DNA of 64,000 nucleotides from Sinanaerobacter sp. ZZT-01 (GCF_035621135.1 NZ_CP141728.1:868001-932000); one strand, 5' to 3'. Positions 15,201 through 24,818 are shown, numbered from the stretch's first letter. Numbers and translations: made by a program. Notes: generated from the letters alone by a model not told the origin.

Positions 15201-16379
15201 ATGATATTTGAAAAAATTGCTCTTAAAAGGCTGCTTAATCAATTGGATCAAGTTCCTTTCCGCGTTCAATTTATGGGGGAAGATGTTTTTACCGTCGGGA
15301 AAGGAGATCCTGTTTTTTCGACCATTATCCATAAACCAATCCCCAAAAAAGAACTGATCCACAGCACTTCATTAGCACTGGGCGAAGCATACATGCGGCG
15401 TGATATTGAGGTGGAAGGTGATTTATTTACTGCTTTAAATATCGTACTTAGCCAAATTGACAAATTTTCGGTCAACTCCAAGGCATTGGATACTATTTTG
15501 CATACATCTACAAAAGAAAAGAATCAAAAAAAAGAAGTTTGCTCCCATTACGACATTGGCAATGACTTCTATCAGCTTTGGCTTGATGAAACGCTGAATT
15601 ATTCTTGTGGATATTTCAAAACCGAAAAGGATACCCTTTATGAAGCGCAAGTCAATAAGGTACAAAAAATACTTAAAAAGCTTCAGTTAAAAAAAGGGAT
15701 GACGTTGTTAGATATTGGTTGTGGCTGGGGCTATCTTCTCATTGAAGCAGCAAAAAAATATGGAATCCAAGGGCTTGGTATTACTTTGAGTGAAGAACAA
15801 TACAAATCGTTTAAAGAAAAAATTAAAAAAGAAAATTTGGAAGATCAACTTGAAGTGCGCTGTATGGATTATCGAAAACTCAAACGTTCCCGCTACCAAT
15901 TTGACCGAGTCGTGAGTATCGGTATGCTTGAACATGTAGGGCGGGATAATTATGATTTATTCTTTGAAAATGTAAATGCAGTCTTAAAAGCAAAGGGCAT
16001 ATTTTTACTCCAATATATCAGTGCTTTAAAGGAAAATCCGGGTGATCCATGGATAAAAAAATATATTTTTCCTGGTGGCGTTATTCCCAGTCTGCGTGAA
16101 ATTTTAACATTATGCGGTGATTATAATTTTTATACCATTGATGTGGAAAGCCTGCGCCGCCACTATGTGAAAACACTTCTTTGCTGGTATCGAAACTTTG
16201 AAAAGGTAAAACCGCAGGTCATGGCAAAATATACGGATTCTTTTACACGCATGTGGGAATTATATCTTTGTGCCTGTGCTGCTTCTTTTAATAATGGTGT
16301 TATCGATTTACATCAGCTGCTTCTCAGTAAAGAAGTCAATAATGATATCCCTATTCATCGAACCGATTATGAATATTAA
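15201..16379 (+). CDS. cfa: Cyclopropane-fatty-acyl-phospholipid synthase
   Basis: The 392-aa protein transfers a methylene from S-adenosylmethionine to double bonds of membrane phospholipid acyl chains. Visible marks are the N-terminal lipid-binding region, YDIGNDFYQLWLDETLNYSCGYF near 115, the SAM-binding LDIGCGWGYLLIEAA near 170, VSIGMLEHVG near 240, and YIFPGGVIPS near 292. AGGAGG is eight to nine bases ahead of the ATG. It is divergent from the XRE regulator. Cyclopropanation usually protects membranes in stationary phase or acid stress. Confidence 0.95.
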   Translation: MIFEKIALKRLLNQLDQVPFRVQFMGEDVFTVGKGDPVFSTIIHKPIPKKELIHSTSLALGEAYMRRDIEVEGDLFTALNIVLSQIDKFSVNSKALDTILHTSTKEKNQKKEVCSHYDIGNDFYQLWLDETLNYSCGYFKTEKDTLYEAQVNKVQKILKKLQLKKGMTLLDIGCGWGYLLIEAAKKYGIQGLGITLSEEQYKSFKEKIKKENLEDQLEVRCMDYRKLKRSRYQFDRVVSIGMLEHVGRDNYDLFFENVNAVLKAKGIFLLQYISALKENPGDPWIKKYIFPGGVIPSLREILTLCGDYNFYTIDVESLRRHYVKTLLCWYRNFEKVKPQVMAKYTDSFTRMWELYLCACAASFNNGVIDLHQLLLSKEVNNDIPIHRTDYEY

Positions 16380-16423
16380 AAAACTGGAAATGACAAAACC
16401 AAAAATTCCTATTTTCATTCTAT

Positions 16424-16462
16424 AAAAACGACGACCCCCAATTGTCTAACTTTTGGGGGTCG
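16424..16462 (-). terminator. Terminator of rubredoxin
   Basis: The 10-bp stem CGACCCCCAA/TTGGGGGTCG (16432-16441 with 16453-16462) is followed on the minus strand, after CGTCG, by five T. It sits 30 bases past the rubredoxin stop and could also stop cfa transcripts. Confidence 0.8.
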
Positions 16463-16491
16463 CTCATTATTACAGATTCGATGTTGCTTTT

Positions 16492-16650
16492 TTATTTTGC
16501 TTCAAATTGATCTTTTCCTACTCCGCACAGCGGACATTCAAAATCATCCGGAAGATCCTCCCACTTCGTACCAGGTGCAATACCGCCTTCCTCGTAACCA
16601 GCTGCTTCATCATATTCCCAGCCGCATACTCCACAAACATAAACTGCCAT
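16492..16650 (-). CDS. Rubredoxin
   Basis: A 52-aa one-domain rubredoxin with both iron-binding knuckles, [11 protein letters not shown] near residue 4 and [13 protein letters not shown] near 38, and the usual [11 protein letters not shown] between them. It carries one electron on a Cys4 iron centre and in anaerobes often feeds oxygen- or superoxide-detoxifying enzymes. It is a single-gene unit ending in its own terminator. Codons run cleanly from the ATG at 16650 to TAA at 16492. Confidence 0.96.
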   Translation of the reverse strand: MAVYVCGVCGWEYDEAAGYEEGGIAPGTKWEDLPDDFECPLCGVGKDQFEAK

Positions 16651-16738
16651 AGGTTCACCAATCCTTTCTTCTTTTGTTATTTTTAAACTGATTATAGTTT
16701 ACCCTTTTTTTGCATTTCAAAACAAGACCTAATTTCCT

Positions 16739-17326
16739 TTATTTTTTATTTATTTTTGCTTTTATCCATTGATAAATTGAAGTACCAATCAATACAGCCA
16801 AAACCGGATAGATGAAAATTAAATCGACTCGAATTCTAGGTCCTAACACACTGACTGACCAATTGCTCACATTCAATTCCCATATGATATAACATATTAA
16901 AAAAATTACGGTAAAAATCTGTATTTTTGACATTTTTTTTATGATGTTCTTTTTTGTGAGTTGATTTACCGAAAAAACTACAGTTAGCAATATTGAGATA
17001 AAAGAGCAAAGGACACCTGTCATTAAAGTAGCCTTACTTAAACTGTCATCTACTAATATCGGAAATAAAATCCCTACAGCGGAATAAAAAGGAAGAAATA
17101 AATTTCCTTTTAAAATTGGATATTTCGTATTCAAAAGGATTAATGAAATACCTGCTATGAAAAGAATTGGGATACAAATAGTAAATAAATTTAAAAATTG
17201 TATTCCATAAGAATCATACCATGGAAAATTCATATCTAAAGACGTATATATCATAAATGCAAAAATAAATGCAAATAATAAGAACAAATGTAAAAGTACA
17301 TAGATTGCTCTATTTAAATTAATCAT
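16739..17326 (-). CDS. Hypothetical polytopic membrane protein
   Basis: The 195-aa protein has about six hydrophobic segments (near 8-28, 42-65, 78-95, 100-120, 137-152 and 168-185) and a basic C-terminus (KAKINKK). I recognise no motif. The ATG at 17326 has a weak AAGAGA upstream. It is alone on its strand between rubredoxin and the divergent DUF1540 gene. Confidence 0.65.
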   Translation of the reverse strand: MINLNRAIYVLLHLFLLFAFIFAFMIYTSLDMNFPWYDSYGIQFLNLFTICIPILFIAGISLILLNTKYPILKGNLFLPFYSAVGILFPILVDDSLSKATLMTGVLCSFISILLTVVFSVNQLTKKNIIKKMSKIQIFTVIFLICYIIWELNVSNWSVSVLGPRIRVDLIFIYPVLAVLIGTSIYQWIKAKINKK

Positions 17327-17492
17327 AAATCTCTTTTACCTTTCATTTTATACTTTAAATTCGTTTTATTAGTTTAACCATTTTTATAAATTTCTGCTTT
17401 TATATTTTAAAATTTTAATCGTATTCTTTATTAGAAAACGTACAAAATAATATTGTAGCAAAAAGTTTATAAGATGAAAGGAGAAAAAAATT

Positions 17493-17648
17493 ATGAATCA
17501 TAATTCAAGTATCGGATGTTCTGTATCTGAATGTAAATTCCACTGCCAAGATGACAATTACTGCACATTGGATAAGATCAATGTAGTAAAAAGCTCTTCA
17601 ACTGCAAACTCTGTGGAATGTACAGATTGTGGAAGTTTCCAAAAGTAA
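17493..17648 (+). CDS. Small Cys-rich DUF1540 protein
   Basis: The 51-aa protein has the DUF1540 pattern: IGCSVSECKFHCQDDNYCTL at residues 7-26 and VECTDCGSF near the end. Six cysteines, spaced as two groups, suggest metal binding. Function is unknown; such proteins are common in Clostridia and some are made during sporulation. AAAGGAG is well placed before the ATG at 17493. Confidence 0.85.
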   Translation: MNHNSSIGCSVSECKFHCQDDNYCTLDKINVVKSSSTANSVECTDCGSFQK

Positions 17649-17654
17649 TCAACA

Positions 17655-17692
17655 AAAATAAAAGGAACTGGATATCCAGTTCCTTTTATTTT
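17655..17692. terminator. Bidirectional terminator between the DUF1540 gene and the SARP-like gene
   Basis: A 38-base perfect palindrome, with A-rich and T-rich outer arms and GGAACTGGATATCCAGTTCC at its centre. It can end both convergent transcripts. Confidence 0.85.
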
Positions 17693-17721
17693 ACAAATTA
17701 TTAAATAGATAAATTGATGCA

Positions 17722-18864
17722 TCAAGAAATATAGTGAATACTTAAATTACTTAGATGCATATGAGCTAAGCATTCTAACACTTCTATAGAGATACGATCC
17801 ATCTTTTCTCGGTTTTCAATATATATGATTAATCTATTTCTTTTACAAAAAGAAGAGATGAGTAAAAGAAAACTCTCAACAACTCTTGCGATTGGGATAA
17901 TCTGATTTGTTTCACCCAGGCGAGGCTGTATAAAAGCCAGATCTCTAATACAATTATCTGCTACATAGTTCTTTAAATTAACATGATTGAAATCCAGCAG
18001 CTTTCCGATCAGATCTGCAATCAGATAACAATCAATCTTTGCACAGTAAGTATGAATCGTATATTCTAGTTGACTTCCGTCTTTATTCTCACTTTCATTT
18101 AGTACAAATTCTTTACTGTTTTCATAAGAATTTTTGATTTTATTATATACATTAATTAAATCATTTGAAGGTTCGATTCCTAAATTACAAGCTAACCTGC
18201 TGGTAAAGGAATGGTAGAAATCAATCGCTGCACCTCGCTGCCCTTTTCTTGAATAAAGCTTTATCATGCAGGAAGCTAAGAATTCATCGTAAGGTTCCAG
18301 AATGATTAATTCTTGCAAAAGCGACAATGCTTTATCAATTTGCAGTTCTTTTTCATAAGCATCTACCAAACTTCTCATAATCATGATTTTTTTATTCTCT
18401 AATAATCTTCGCTGAGCAATGATTGTTTCATTGATTTCATCGCAATTACCAAAATAACAGCCTTCCATAAATTCACCAGACAGCAGATTAAGAAGCATTT
18501 CAAGTTCTTCTATCGATGAAATCTTATTATTTTTCACGGATGCTATTTCGAATATATCACAAAAGAAATCATAGTTTCCATTAACCGTATAAAATTCCTT
18601 ATTCGATTCGATCAACGCGTTGTTATGCTTGTCCTTCCCAACTATCTTATTTATTTTCCATAGATTGTATCTTAAATTTCCTTTCGCGGCCTCTTCATTA
18701 CTGTCCGGCCATAAATAGCTAAATAATTTCTCTCTGCTCATAGAGCCATTTTTTTGTATCATAAGTAGAGCAATTAACATTGCTGTCTTATTGCCTAATT
18801 TTATAAAAATATTTTCTCCACTTTTTTCAATTTTTACTTTGCCTAAGAAAAAGAGCTTCAGCAT
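17722..18864 (-). CDS. SARP-like transcriptional activator (winged helix plus BTAD domain)
   Basis: The 380-aa protein starts with an OmpR/PhoB-like winged helix (about 1-100, with SREKLFSYLWPDSNEEAAKGNLR). A bacterial transcriptional activator domain of TPR-like helices follows (about 125-245, LLQELIILEPYDE, GIEPSNDLINVY). The last 110 or so residues are unrecognised. It has no ATPase module, unlike large SARP/AfsR activators. It lies 16 bases after the amidohydrolase genes in the same direction and may control that operon; this is inferred from position. Confidence 0.75.
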   Translation of the reverse strand: MLKLFFLGKVKIEKSGENIFIKLGNKTAMLIALLMIQKNGSMSREKLFSYLWPDSNEEAAKGNLRYNLWKINKIVGKDKHNNALIESNKEFYTVNGNYDFFCDIFEIASVKNNKISSIEELEMLLNLLSGEFMEGCYFGNCDEINETIIAQRRLLENKKIMIMRSLVDAYEKELQIDKALSLLQELIILEPYDEFLASCMIKLYSRKGQRGAAIDFYHSFTSRLACNLGIEPSNDLINVYNKIKNSYENSKEFVLNESENKDGSQLEYTIHTYCAKIDCYLIADLIGKLLDFNHVNLKNYVADNCIRDLAFIQPRLGETNQIIPIARVVESFLLLISSFCKRNRLIIYIENREKMDRISIEVLECLAHMHLSNLSIHYIS

Positions 18865-18880
18865 ATCAACAATTCCTTTT

Positions 18881-20419
18881 CTATAACCGGTCGTGCAATA
18901 ATTCTCCTGCTTTTATAGTCGCGATTATTTTCATATCTTTTATTTTTCTTTTATCCATATTACAGATGTCTCCGTCTAAAATCACTACATCTGCCAGTTT
19001 ATCCTTTTCTAACGTTCCTTTTTCACTTTCCTGAAAGATTCCATAAGCCCCATGAATCGTAAACATTTTTAATGCCTCAATAATAGAAACCGAATGGTGT
19101 TTAATTGGATGATTGACCGCATAGTGTATTCCTAAAAGAGGATTTGGTTCCGTGACATCTCCATCTGAGCCTCCACATATTACAATTCCACTGTCTATAA
19201 TTTCTCTAAATTGGTTGGTCTCTTTGTATTTTTCACCAAGCCGATCTTCATACATACCGCCCGCTTCGCCCCAATACGCTTCATATGCAGGTTGCATCGA
19301 CAAAAGAATGCCAAGCCTTGCAACTCGTTTCATCTGTTCTTTTGTTATAAGTTCTGCATGCTCAATCACATGACGCAAGTTGCTGACACCATATTCTTTC
19401 GCTGCATTTTCATGTGCGATAATGGCTGCCTCTATCGCTCTGTCACCGATTGCAAACAAGGCACATTGCAACTGGTTTTTATAACAACCCAAAACAAATT
19501 TATTGAGAACTTCTTGAGAAATGCAAATAATTCCATTTGTATCATCATCTCGGTAGTTAAATGTCAGCGCAGCCGTTTTCGCTCCAATCGTTCCGTCGAT
19601 ATACAATTCTCCGCCGATTCTGGATAAGCCCATACGCTTTACTTTTTCAATATCTAATGTCTGATAAAATAATTCCAGATCAATCGGATACTTTGAACCG
19701 TATTTATATATATAATCACCTTCCGCATCTTCTTTTAACGAACCACACATATTCTCGCCTTCCGTAGCAACAATGGTTGTAATCCCATTCGCCAATAAAC
19801 GATTCATTATTTTTTCCATTGCGGCATCTCTGCGTTCATCTGGGATCGTTCTAACGATATTATCATATAGTATCGCATTGGATTGTCTTCTAAACACACC
19901 CGTCGGAACATCCTTTTCATTCATCTCCACGCCTTCTTGTGAAAAGGGGATTTTGTAATGAAGCATGCCATAGGTATTCAAAACTGAAACTTGATAATCT
20001 GTGGAATAAAGAGATACAGGCGCATTGTTACAATACTTGTCGAGAATATACCTGTCTGGATATCGTTTTTCATCAAGAATTTCACATTGCAAGGAATAAC
20101 CCCATATTGGTTCACCCGGATGCTCTTTAGCCACCTCTTGAATCAAATTTCCGATTTCTTCGAAATTTTTCATTTTTGACAAATTAAGTCCAGCGGCATT
20201 GGTTGCTGTTTTCGTCACATGCATATTGCTATCAATAAAGCCAGGAAGTACGGTATTTCCTTCTGCATCCAATAGGATCGCAGAATCTCTGTATTTTTCC
20301 CACCCGTTTCCGTCTCCAACCTCTAAAATATATTTATCCCTAATTACGACGTACTCGGCCGTTTCCTCTCCCCTCATTGTCAGACATTTTCCATTTATTA
20401 TTATAATATCTGCATTCAT
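18881..20419 (-). CDS. YtcJ-like amidohydrolase paralogue with replaced metal ligands
   Basis: The 512-aa protein has the amidohydrolase_3 layout: an N-terminal beta sandwich, TIM barrel and a C-terminal return to the sandwich (KGTLEKDKLADVVILDGDI). Against its neighbour at 20598-22226, the HxH motif reads DSNMH instead of DSHMH, KLFKDG reads ELYIDG, and THVIGD reads LFAIGD. The EHAE histidine and the GSDGD aspartate remain. A Glu can replace the bridging Lys in some amidohydrolases, but losing two His ligands suggests altered or absent hydrolysis. GAAGGGG precedes the ATG. A terminator at 20556-20592 separates it from the upstream gene. Confidence 0.75.
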   Translation of the reverse strand: MNADIIIINGKCLTMRGEETAEYVVIRDKYILEVGDGNGWEKYRDSAILLDAEGNTVLPGFIDSNMHVTKTATNAAGLNLSKMKNFEEIGNLIQEVAKEHPGEPIWGYSLQCEILDEKRYPDRYILDKYCNNAPVSLYSTDYQVSVLNTYGMLHYKIPFSQEGVEMNEKDVPTGVFRRQSNAILYDNIVRTIPDERRDAAMEKIMNRLLANGITTIVATEGENMCGSLKEDAEGDYIYKYGSKYPIDLELFYQTLDIEKVKRMGLSRIGGELYIDGTIGAKTAALTFNYRDDDTNGIICISQEVLNKFVLGCYKNQLQCALFAIGDRAIEAAIIAHENAAKEYGVSNLRHVIEHAELITKEQMKRVARLGILLSMQPAYEAYWGEAGGMYEDRLGEKYKETNQFREIIDSGIVICGGSDGDVTEPNPLLGIHYAVNHPIKHHSVSIIEALKMFTIHGAYGIFQESEKGTLEKDKLADVVILDGDICNMDKRKIKDMKIIATIKAGELLHDRL

Positions 20420-20555
20420 AGTCTTTCCCCTTCAATTCGCCACGATCTGATTCTAATATATACAAACGGCTCTTGGCTTGTTTCACAGCGATAAAACAAC
20501 CGTAATAAAATCTCTTGATTTTATTACATAAATCATATTTATTTTATCATAATAA

Positions 20556-20592
20556 TGGCTCATGTTTTTATAATATTTAAAAACATGAGCCA
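20556..20592 (-). terminator. Strong hairpin between the two amidohydrolase genes
   Basis: A perfect 15-bp stem (20556-20570 with 20578-20592) with a 7-base loop follows the upstream gene's stop by six bases. The sequence behind it on the minus strand is AT-rich but lacks a solid T-run, so it may be only a partial stop or an mRNA-end stabiliser. Confidence 0.65.
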
Positions 20593-20597
20593 ATTCA

Positions 20598-22226
20598 TTA
20601 AAACTTACTTTGGAAGACAATTTTTCCTCCAACCATTGTCAACAGAGGTTTGATATCCTTAATTTCTGTAGAGTCAACTGTAAATATATCTTTATCGAGG
20701 ATGACCAAATCACCATATTGCCCTTCCTGAATCCTCCCTTTTTTTGCTTCCATAAATTCAGCATATGCACTTTCCTTCGTGTATGCATCGATTGCTGTGT
20801 AAACATCAACACATTCATCGGCATAAAATCCGCCCGCAGGAAAACCAGTCCTATCTTTTCTTGTTACTGCCTCATAAATGTTAGGAAATGGATTGCAGTC
20901 TTCTACAGGGCAATCCGTCCCATATGAAACTCTTGCGCCCATTTTTTCAAGAGAATGAAATGCATACGAAGTAGATGCCAGCTCTTTTCCACATCGATCT
21001 TCCACAACGTGCATATCATAATCCAAAAATATCGGCTGTGCCATCACAAGAATGTCCTCTTGCGCGATCTTCTTCAAAAGGGCTTGATCGGTAATTTGGC
21101 AATGAACCAAAGCGTGTCGCAGTTTATTTTTTCCATCAACAAACGCCTTTTCATAGCAATGAATGGTCTGCTCAATTGCTGCATCACCAATTACATGTGT
21201 TATAACCTGTAAGTTTGCATTTTTTGCTAATGCGCAATATTCTTCCATCTCTTCATTTGAAGTCCATTCTAAACCATGATTGGAAGGCTCATCTGCATAG
21301 CCATTTCGCATTAAGGCTGTTCTTGCTCCCAGGCTTCCATCCTTAAAAAGCTTTAAAGGTCCCAGTGTCAGCCAAGAATCTTCAGGGTAATCCCCATTTG
21401 CAAATTCTCCTTCAGATAAATATCTTTTAAAATCCTCCAGGTCATTAAAACACACTTGATGCCGATATCGCAGAAGTCCTTCTCCCTTTTCATATATGTC
21501 ATGAAACAGCTTAAAAGCAGCAGGCCCATCCATAAAAGTCGTTCCGACATCGTTGCTCTGCACGCTCGTAATTCCTCTTGCCACAGCGGCTTTCATTGAT
21601 TCCAGCACCATACTGCGTCTCTCTTCTATTGAAAAATCAGGAATCAGATCTTTTACAATATTACAGGCGTTGCCTGTATAAATGCCATTGGGATATCCCT
21701 CTTCGTCAGTCAGAAAGCTTCCACTCGGAAATTGAGGCGAATCTTTATCCAAGCCAAGCATTTGAATGATCTTGGTATTCGAAGATACGATATGTCCGCA
21801 AACCCGTTCCAAGACAATGGGAATTTCCGTTGAAACCTGATCAAGATCAAATCGATCTGGCATTCTGGCACCATTGATAAATAAGTCTTGATTCCATCCA
21901 ATTGCATGAATTCCATTTTTCACTCTTTCCGGATGCTCTTTGACAAAGATCCTGCATCTGGAAATTATTTCATCAATCGTCTTGCAATCATTGATTCGAA
22001 CCTGATACATTGTTTCTCCCCACTCTGTAAAATGCATGTGGGAATCGTTGAATCCCGGAATTACCGTATTCCCTTTACAATCAAATAACTCTGTTTCGGT
22101 ATCCGCAAATTTTTTTATTTCCTCATTCATTCCAACTTTTGCAATGATGCCATCCTTTATTAAAACGGACTCAGCAAATTTTTCACGTTCTAGATATATC
22201 TTTCCATTATATAAAATCTGTTTCAT
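20598..22226 (-). CDS. YtcJ-like metal-dependent amidohydrolase
   Basis: The 542-aa protein belongs to the amidohydrolase_3/YtcJ group, which includes N-substituted formamide deformylases. Metal-site motifs are intact: DSHMHF near residue 62, LKLFKDGSLGARTA near 290, ITHVIGDAA near 335, RHALVHCQI near 362 and YGTDCPVEDCNPF near 445. Its start lies one base after the stop of the APC permease gene, so the two are surely co-translated. The likely job is hydrolysis of a compound brought in by that permease; the substrate is unknown. Confidence 0.85.
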   Translation of the reverse strand: MKQILYNGKIYLEREKFAESVLIKDGIIAKVGMNEEIKKFADTETELFDCKGNTVIPGFNDSHMHFTEWGETMYQVRINDCKTIDEIISRCRIFVKEHPERVKNGIHAIGWNQDLFINGARMPDRFDLDQVSTEIPIVLERVCGHIVSSNTKIIQMLGLDKDSPQFPSGSFLTDEEGYPNGIYTGNACNIVKDLIPDFSIEERRSMVLESMKAAVARGITSVQSNDVGTTFMDGPAAFKLFHDIYEKGEGLLRYRHQVCFNDLEDFKRYLSEGEFANGDYPEDSWLTLGPLKLFKDGSLGARTALMRNGYADEPSNHGLEWTSNEEMEEYCALAKNANLQVITHVIGDAAIEQTIHCYEKAFVDGKNKLRHALVHCQITDQALLKKIAQEDILVMAQPIFLDYDMHVVEDRCGKELASTSYAFHSLEKMGARVSYGTDCPVEDCNPFPNIYEAVTRKDRTGFPAGGFYADECVDVYTAIDAYTKESAYAEFMEAKKGRIQEGQYGDLVILDKDIFTVDSTEIKDIKPLLTMVGGKIVFQSKF

Positions 22227-22227
22227 T

Positions 22228-23616
22228 TTATTTACTTTCTTTCTTTACTTTTTTATCAAAGATGAAATATACAACTGCACCAAGTGCCGGTACCACTAAT
22301 CCGGTTGCTCCTGTTACAATATCTTCCATTGCAGAGTTGATGACTAAGCCTGCAAAAATCAGAGCGGTAAGAAATACAGATACCGGATAGAACCATACTT
22401 TGTATGGGCGTTCAATCTTCGGATACTTCCTTCTTAAAATAGGAACTGCAAGTATAACTAATACATTGAAAATCATCGCTGTTACCACTACCATATTGGT
22501 CAGTTGATCTAAATTTCTCAGGCAGACCAAAACAACAGCTAACACCCCTTGAACAATAATAGGTACTGTTGGTACTTTATGTTTCGGATCAAGTTTCGCG
22601 AATGACTTAAAAAAATGTCCCTCTACTGCCATTGCATAATACATACGAGGCTGTGCCATAATCATTCCGTTTACTGCACCAAACATTGCTATAATCATTC
22701 CTAAAGATACAATGACTGCACCTGTATTTCCCAATACTTGCTTTGCAACCGCAGTTCCAAGATACAGATCTCCGCCGTTAATCATGGAAACGATTTGATC
22801 ATGAGGAAGCACTTTCATAATAGCAAAGTTAAACAAAGTATAAAGTATAGTAATGCCTCCGATTCCAATAATCAAGGCAAGTGGTAAATTTCTCTTCGGA
22901 TTCTTTAGCTCTTCCGCTACTGTATTTAAGTTTGTCCAGCCTTCATAAGCCCAAAGAGATGCGACTACCGCAATTGCAATCATGCTGAACACGCTCGTGT
23001 TATTTTGCGCTGCATAAGTCACCGCTGTACCCAAGGTTAAATCAGGCGTTACTTTTCCAACGATCAAAGCTGCCAGCATAACAATCGCAATTGGGATTAA
23101 TTTTGCGACCATAGAAATATTCTGAACCAATGATGCCAGCTTTACACCAATGAGATTGTAAGCGGTCAGGCAAATAATAATCACAATCGCCGCCGCTTTT
23201 ACGCCAGTGTCGCTGATACTGAAAAATGACTTAGACACTGTCATCATAGCAATTGCGATCGCTGCGATTGACCCCGGTCCACCGATTAGCCAATCTGTAA
23301 ATCCAGCCATAAAACCAACTACAGGATGAAATGCCTCGTCAAGATAAACAACTCTGCCGCCTGCTTTTGGCATTGCGGTTCCAAGCTCCGCATAACATAG
23401 ACCGCCGAATAAACTGATAACGCCTCCGATAATCCAGCAAAGTAATGCTAATCCGCCGTTCATTCCCGTTCGTTCTAATACATAGGAACCTAAATAGAAA
23501 ATTCCCGAACCAATCATGATTCCACCGATAATACTTACCCCACCAAAAACACCAATTTCACGTTTAAATTCGGTATTTTCCGTTGTAAGACTTTCTAGAT
23601 GCTTTCCATCTTTCAT
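22228..23616 (-). CDS. APC-family amino acid permease
   Basis: The 462-aa protein has about 12 membrane helices and the APC opening GGVSIIGGIMIGSGIFYLG (about residues 25-45), which forms the substrate pocket. Later SLWAYEGWTNLNTVAEELKNP is typical of LAT-like permeases. It is first gene of an operon with two amidohydrolases and the SARP-like regulator, which suggests import of an amino-acid-like or N-acylated compound. AAGGAA precedes the ATG. Confidence 0.9.
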   Translation of the reverse strand: MKDGKHLESLTTENTEFKREIGVFGGVSIIGGIMIGSGIFYLGSYVLERTGMNGGLALLCWIIGGVISLFGGLCYAELGTAMPKAGGRVVYLDEAFHPVVGFMAGFTDWLIGGPGSIAAIAIAMMTVSKSFFSISDTGVKAAAIVIIICLTAYNLIGVKLASLVQNISMVAKLIPIAIVMLAALIVGKVTPDLTLGTAVTYAAQNNTSVFSMIAIAVVASLWAYEGWTNLNTVAEELKNPKRNLPLALIIGIGGITILYTLFNFAIMKVLPHDQIVSMINGGDLYLGTAVAKQVLGNTGAVIVSLGMIIAMFGAVNGMIMAQPRMYYAMAVEGHFFKSFAKLDPKHKVPTVPIIVQGVLAVVLVCLRNLDQLTNMVVVTAMIFNVLVILAVPILRRKYPKIERPYKVWFYPVSVFLTALIFAGLVINSAMEDIVTGATGLVVPALGAVVYFIFDKKVKKESK

Positions 23617-23771
23617 AATAAATTCCTTTCTTATCGTTTTAATAATGAAAATAATTAGGTTTAGTATATTCGAAGAATGTTTTTTTTTTATTTATTTTCT
23701 GTTTATTTATAAAAAAATTATGTTTGTTTAAATATGCAACCTACTTTATTTTAAACACAACCATAAATGAT

Positions 23772-23804
23772 AAAAGGCAAACTGGTTATTTCAGTTTGCC
23801 TTTT
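23772..23804 (-). terminator. Terminator after the 73-aa membrane protein
   Basis: AAAAGGCAAACTG pairs with CAGTTTGCCTTTT (23772-23784 with 23792-23804). The symmetric A/T ends allow action in both directions. Confidence 0.8.
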
Positions 23805-23817
23805 GCATTAAATAATA

Positions 23818-24039
23818 TCACTTTTTGTTTTTCTCTTTTTTTACTCTCCATTTTTCAATACTGGTAACAAAAAAATAAACCAGAAACTGTAATATAAATA
23901 AGAGAGACGGAAGTGGGGTTCTTTGCGTCTTAATGTAATCATACATCCCCCATAAGAAGAGAGCGATCATAACAAAAAACCAACTCCACTTAATTCCCTT
24001 CAAATTAATCTTTGATTCCATATCATCCGTTTTTTTCAT
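23818..24039 (-). CDS. Small two-helix membrane protein
   Basis: The 73-aa protein has two hydrophobic segments (about 19-35 and 45-60) and a strongly basic C-terminus (KWRVKKEKNKK). GGGGG is seven to eight bases before the ATG. I recognise no family. It lies behind another small membrane protein gene in the same direction and before a clear terminator, so the two may form a unit. Confidence 0.6.
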   Translation of the reverse strand: MKKTDDMESKINLKGIKWSWFFVMIALFLWGMYDYIKTQRTPLPSLLFILQFLVYFFVTSIEKWRVKKEKNKK

Positions 24040-24136
24040 GATGTTCCCCCTAATTTATATCAATCTCATCCCATTTATTATAGAATTATTACAGAAAATA
24101 TACAAACAAAAAATAATTGAGTTGAGAAATTCTTCA

Positions 24137-24622
24137 TTATCTGTCAGTTTGTATTTCTTTGAGGCTTTCTTGATTTGGTATTGTGCGGAATTCGATTATC
24201 CTAATAATCAATACCACCAACTCTATTCCAAAAAGTAAACTCCCCATCATTATGGAATATTTGCTTGTCAATAGTTGAAAAAAGAAAGGTGAATAATATA
24301 GCGTATTTTTATTTATGATCGCTGCTAAGCTGGCAGGCAAAGCAATCGCTGTCGCTACAACAAAAGACGGAATACCGACGAAAATAAACTCACAAATCGC
24401 ATCTTTCAGTCTAAAGTGTGTTCTTCTGCTCCAATATAAAAACAGAGAAAGCGCTGCTCCCATAATTACAATGCAAAGTACATATAACCATGCATATAAA
24501 GTTATATTTAGCTGATACCTTACGAAATATGCTCTATACTTCTTTTCAAGCATCACACTTATGAATAAAATTAAAAAAAAGATAACATCCCATCCGATAT
24601 AACATAGTATTCGCTTTTTCAT
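24137..24622 (-). CDS. Hypothetical four-helix membrane protein
   Basis: The 161-aa protein has four likely membrane segments (about 10-25, 40-62, 82-105 and 125-150) and a polar tail. The frame also has an ATG 18 bases upstream, but AAGGAGG is six bases before the ATG at 24622 and fixes the start there. No recognisable domain. Confidence 0.6.
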   Translation of the reverse strand: MKKRILCYIGWDVIFFLILFISVMLEKKYRAYFVRYQLNITLYAWLYVLCIVIMGAALSLFLYWSRRTHFRLKDAICEFIFVGIPSFVVATAIALPASLAAIINKNTLYYSPFFFQLLTSKYSIMMGSLLFGIELVVLIIRIIEFRTIPNQESLKEIQTDR

Positions 24623-24781
24623 TGCATCCCTCCTTGTCATAATCCCTATAATGCACTTATAAAAACAGCCTTCCTTTTTTTATATTCTTAATCATAACAT
24701 GTTTTTTGGTATATTTTTGTTTTTTGATGTTTTTTCTTACTTTTCATGTGATATTTACCTATGTTCAAAAAAATAGACAAG

Positions 24782-24818
24782 AAAAAACTGCAAGAGTTCA
24801 GCTTGAAGTCTTGCAGTT
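24782..24818 (-). terminator. Terminator of the ABC transporter operon
   Basis: A 10-bp stem AACTGCAAGA/TCTTGCAGTT (24786-24795 with 24809-24818) is followed on the minus strand by six T, 47 bases after the ABC gene stop. Confidence 0.85.
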
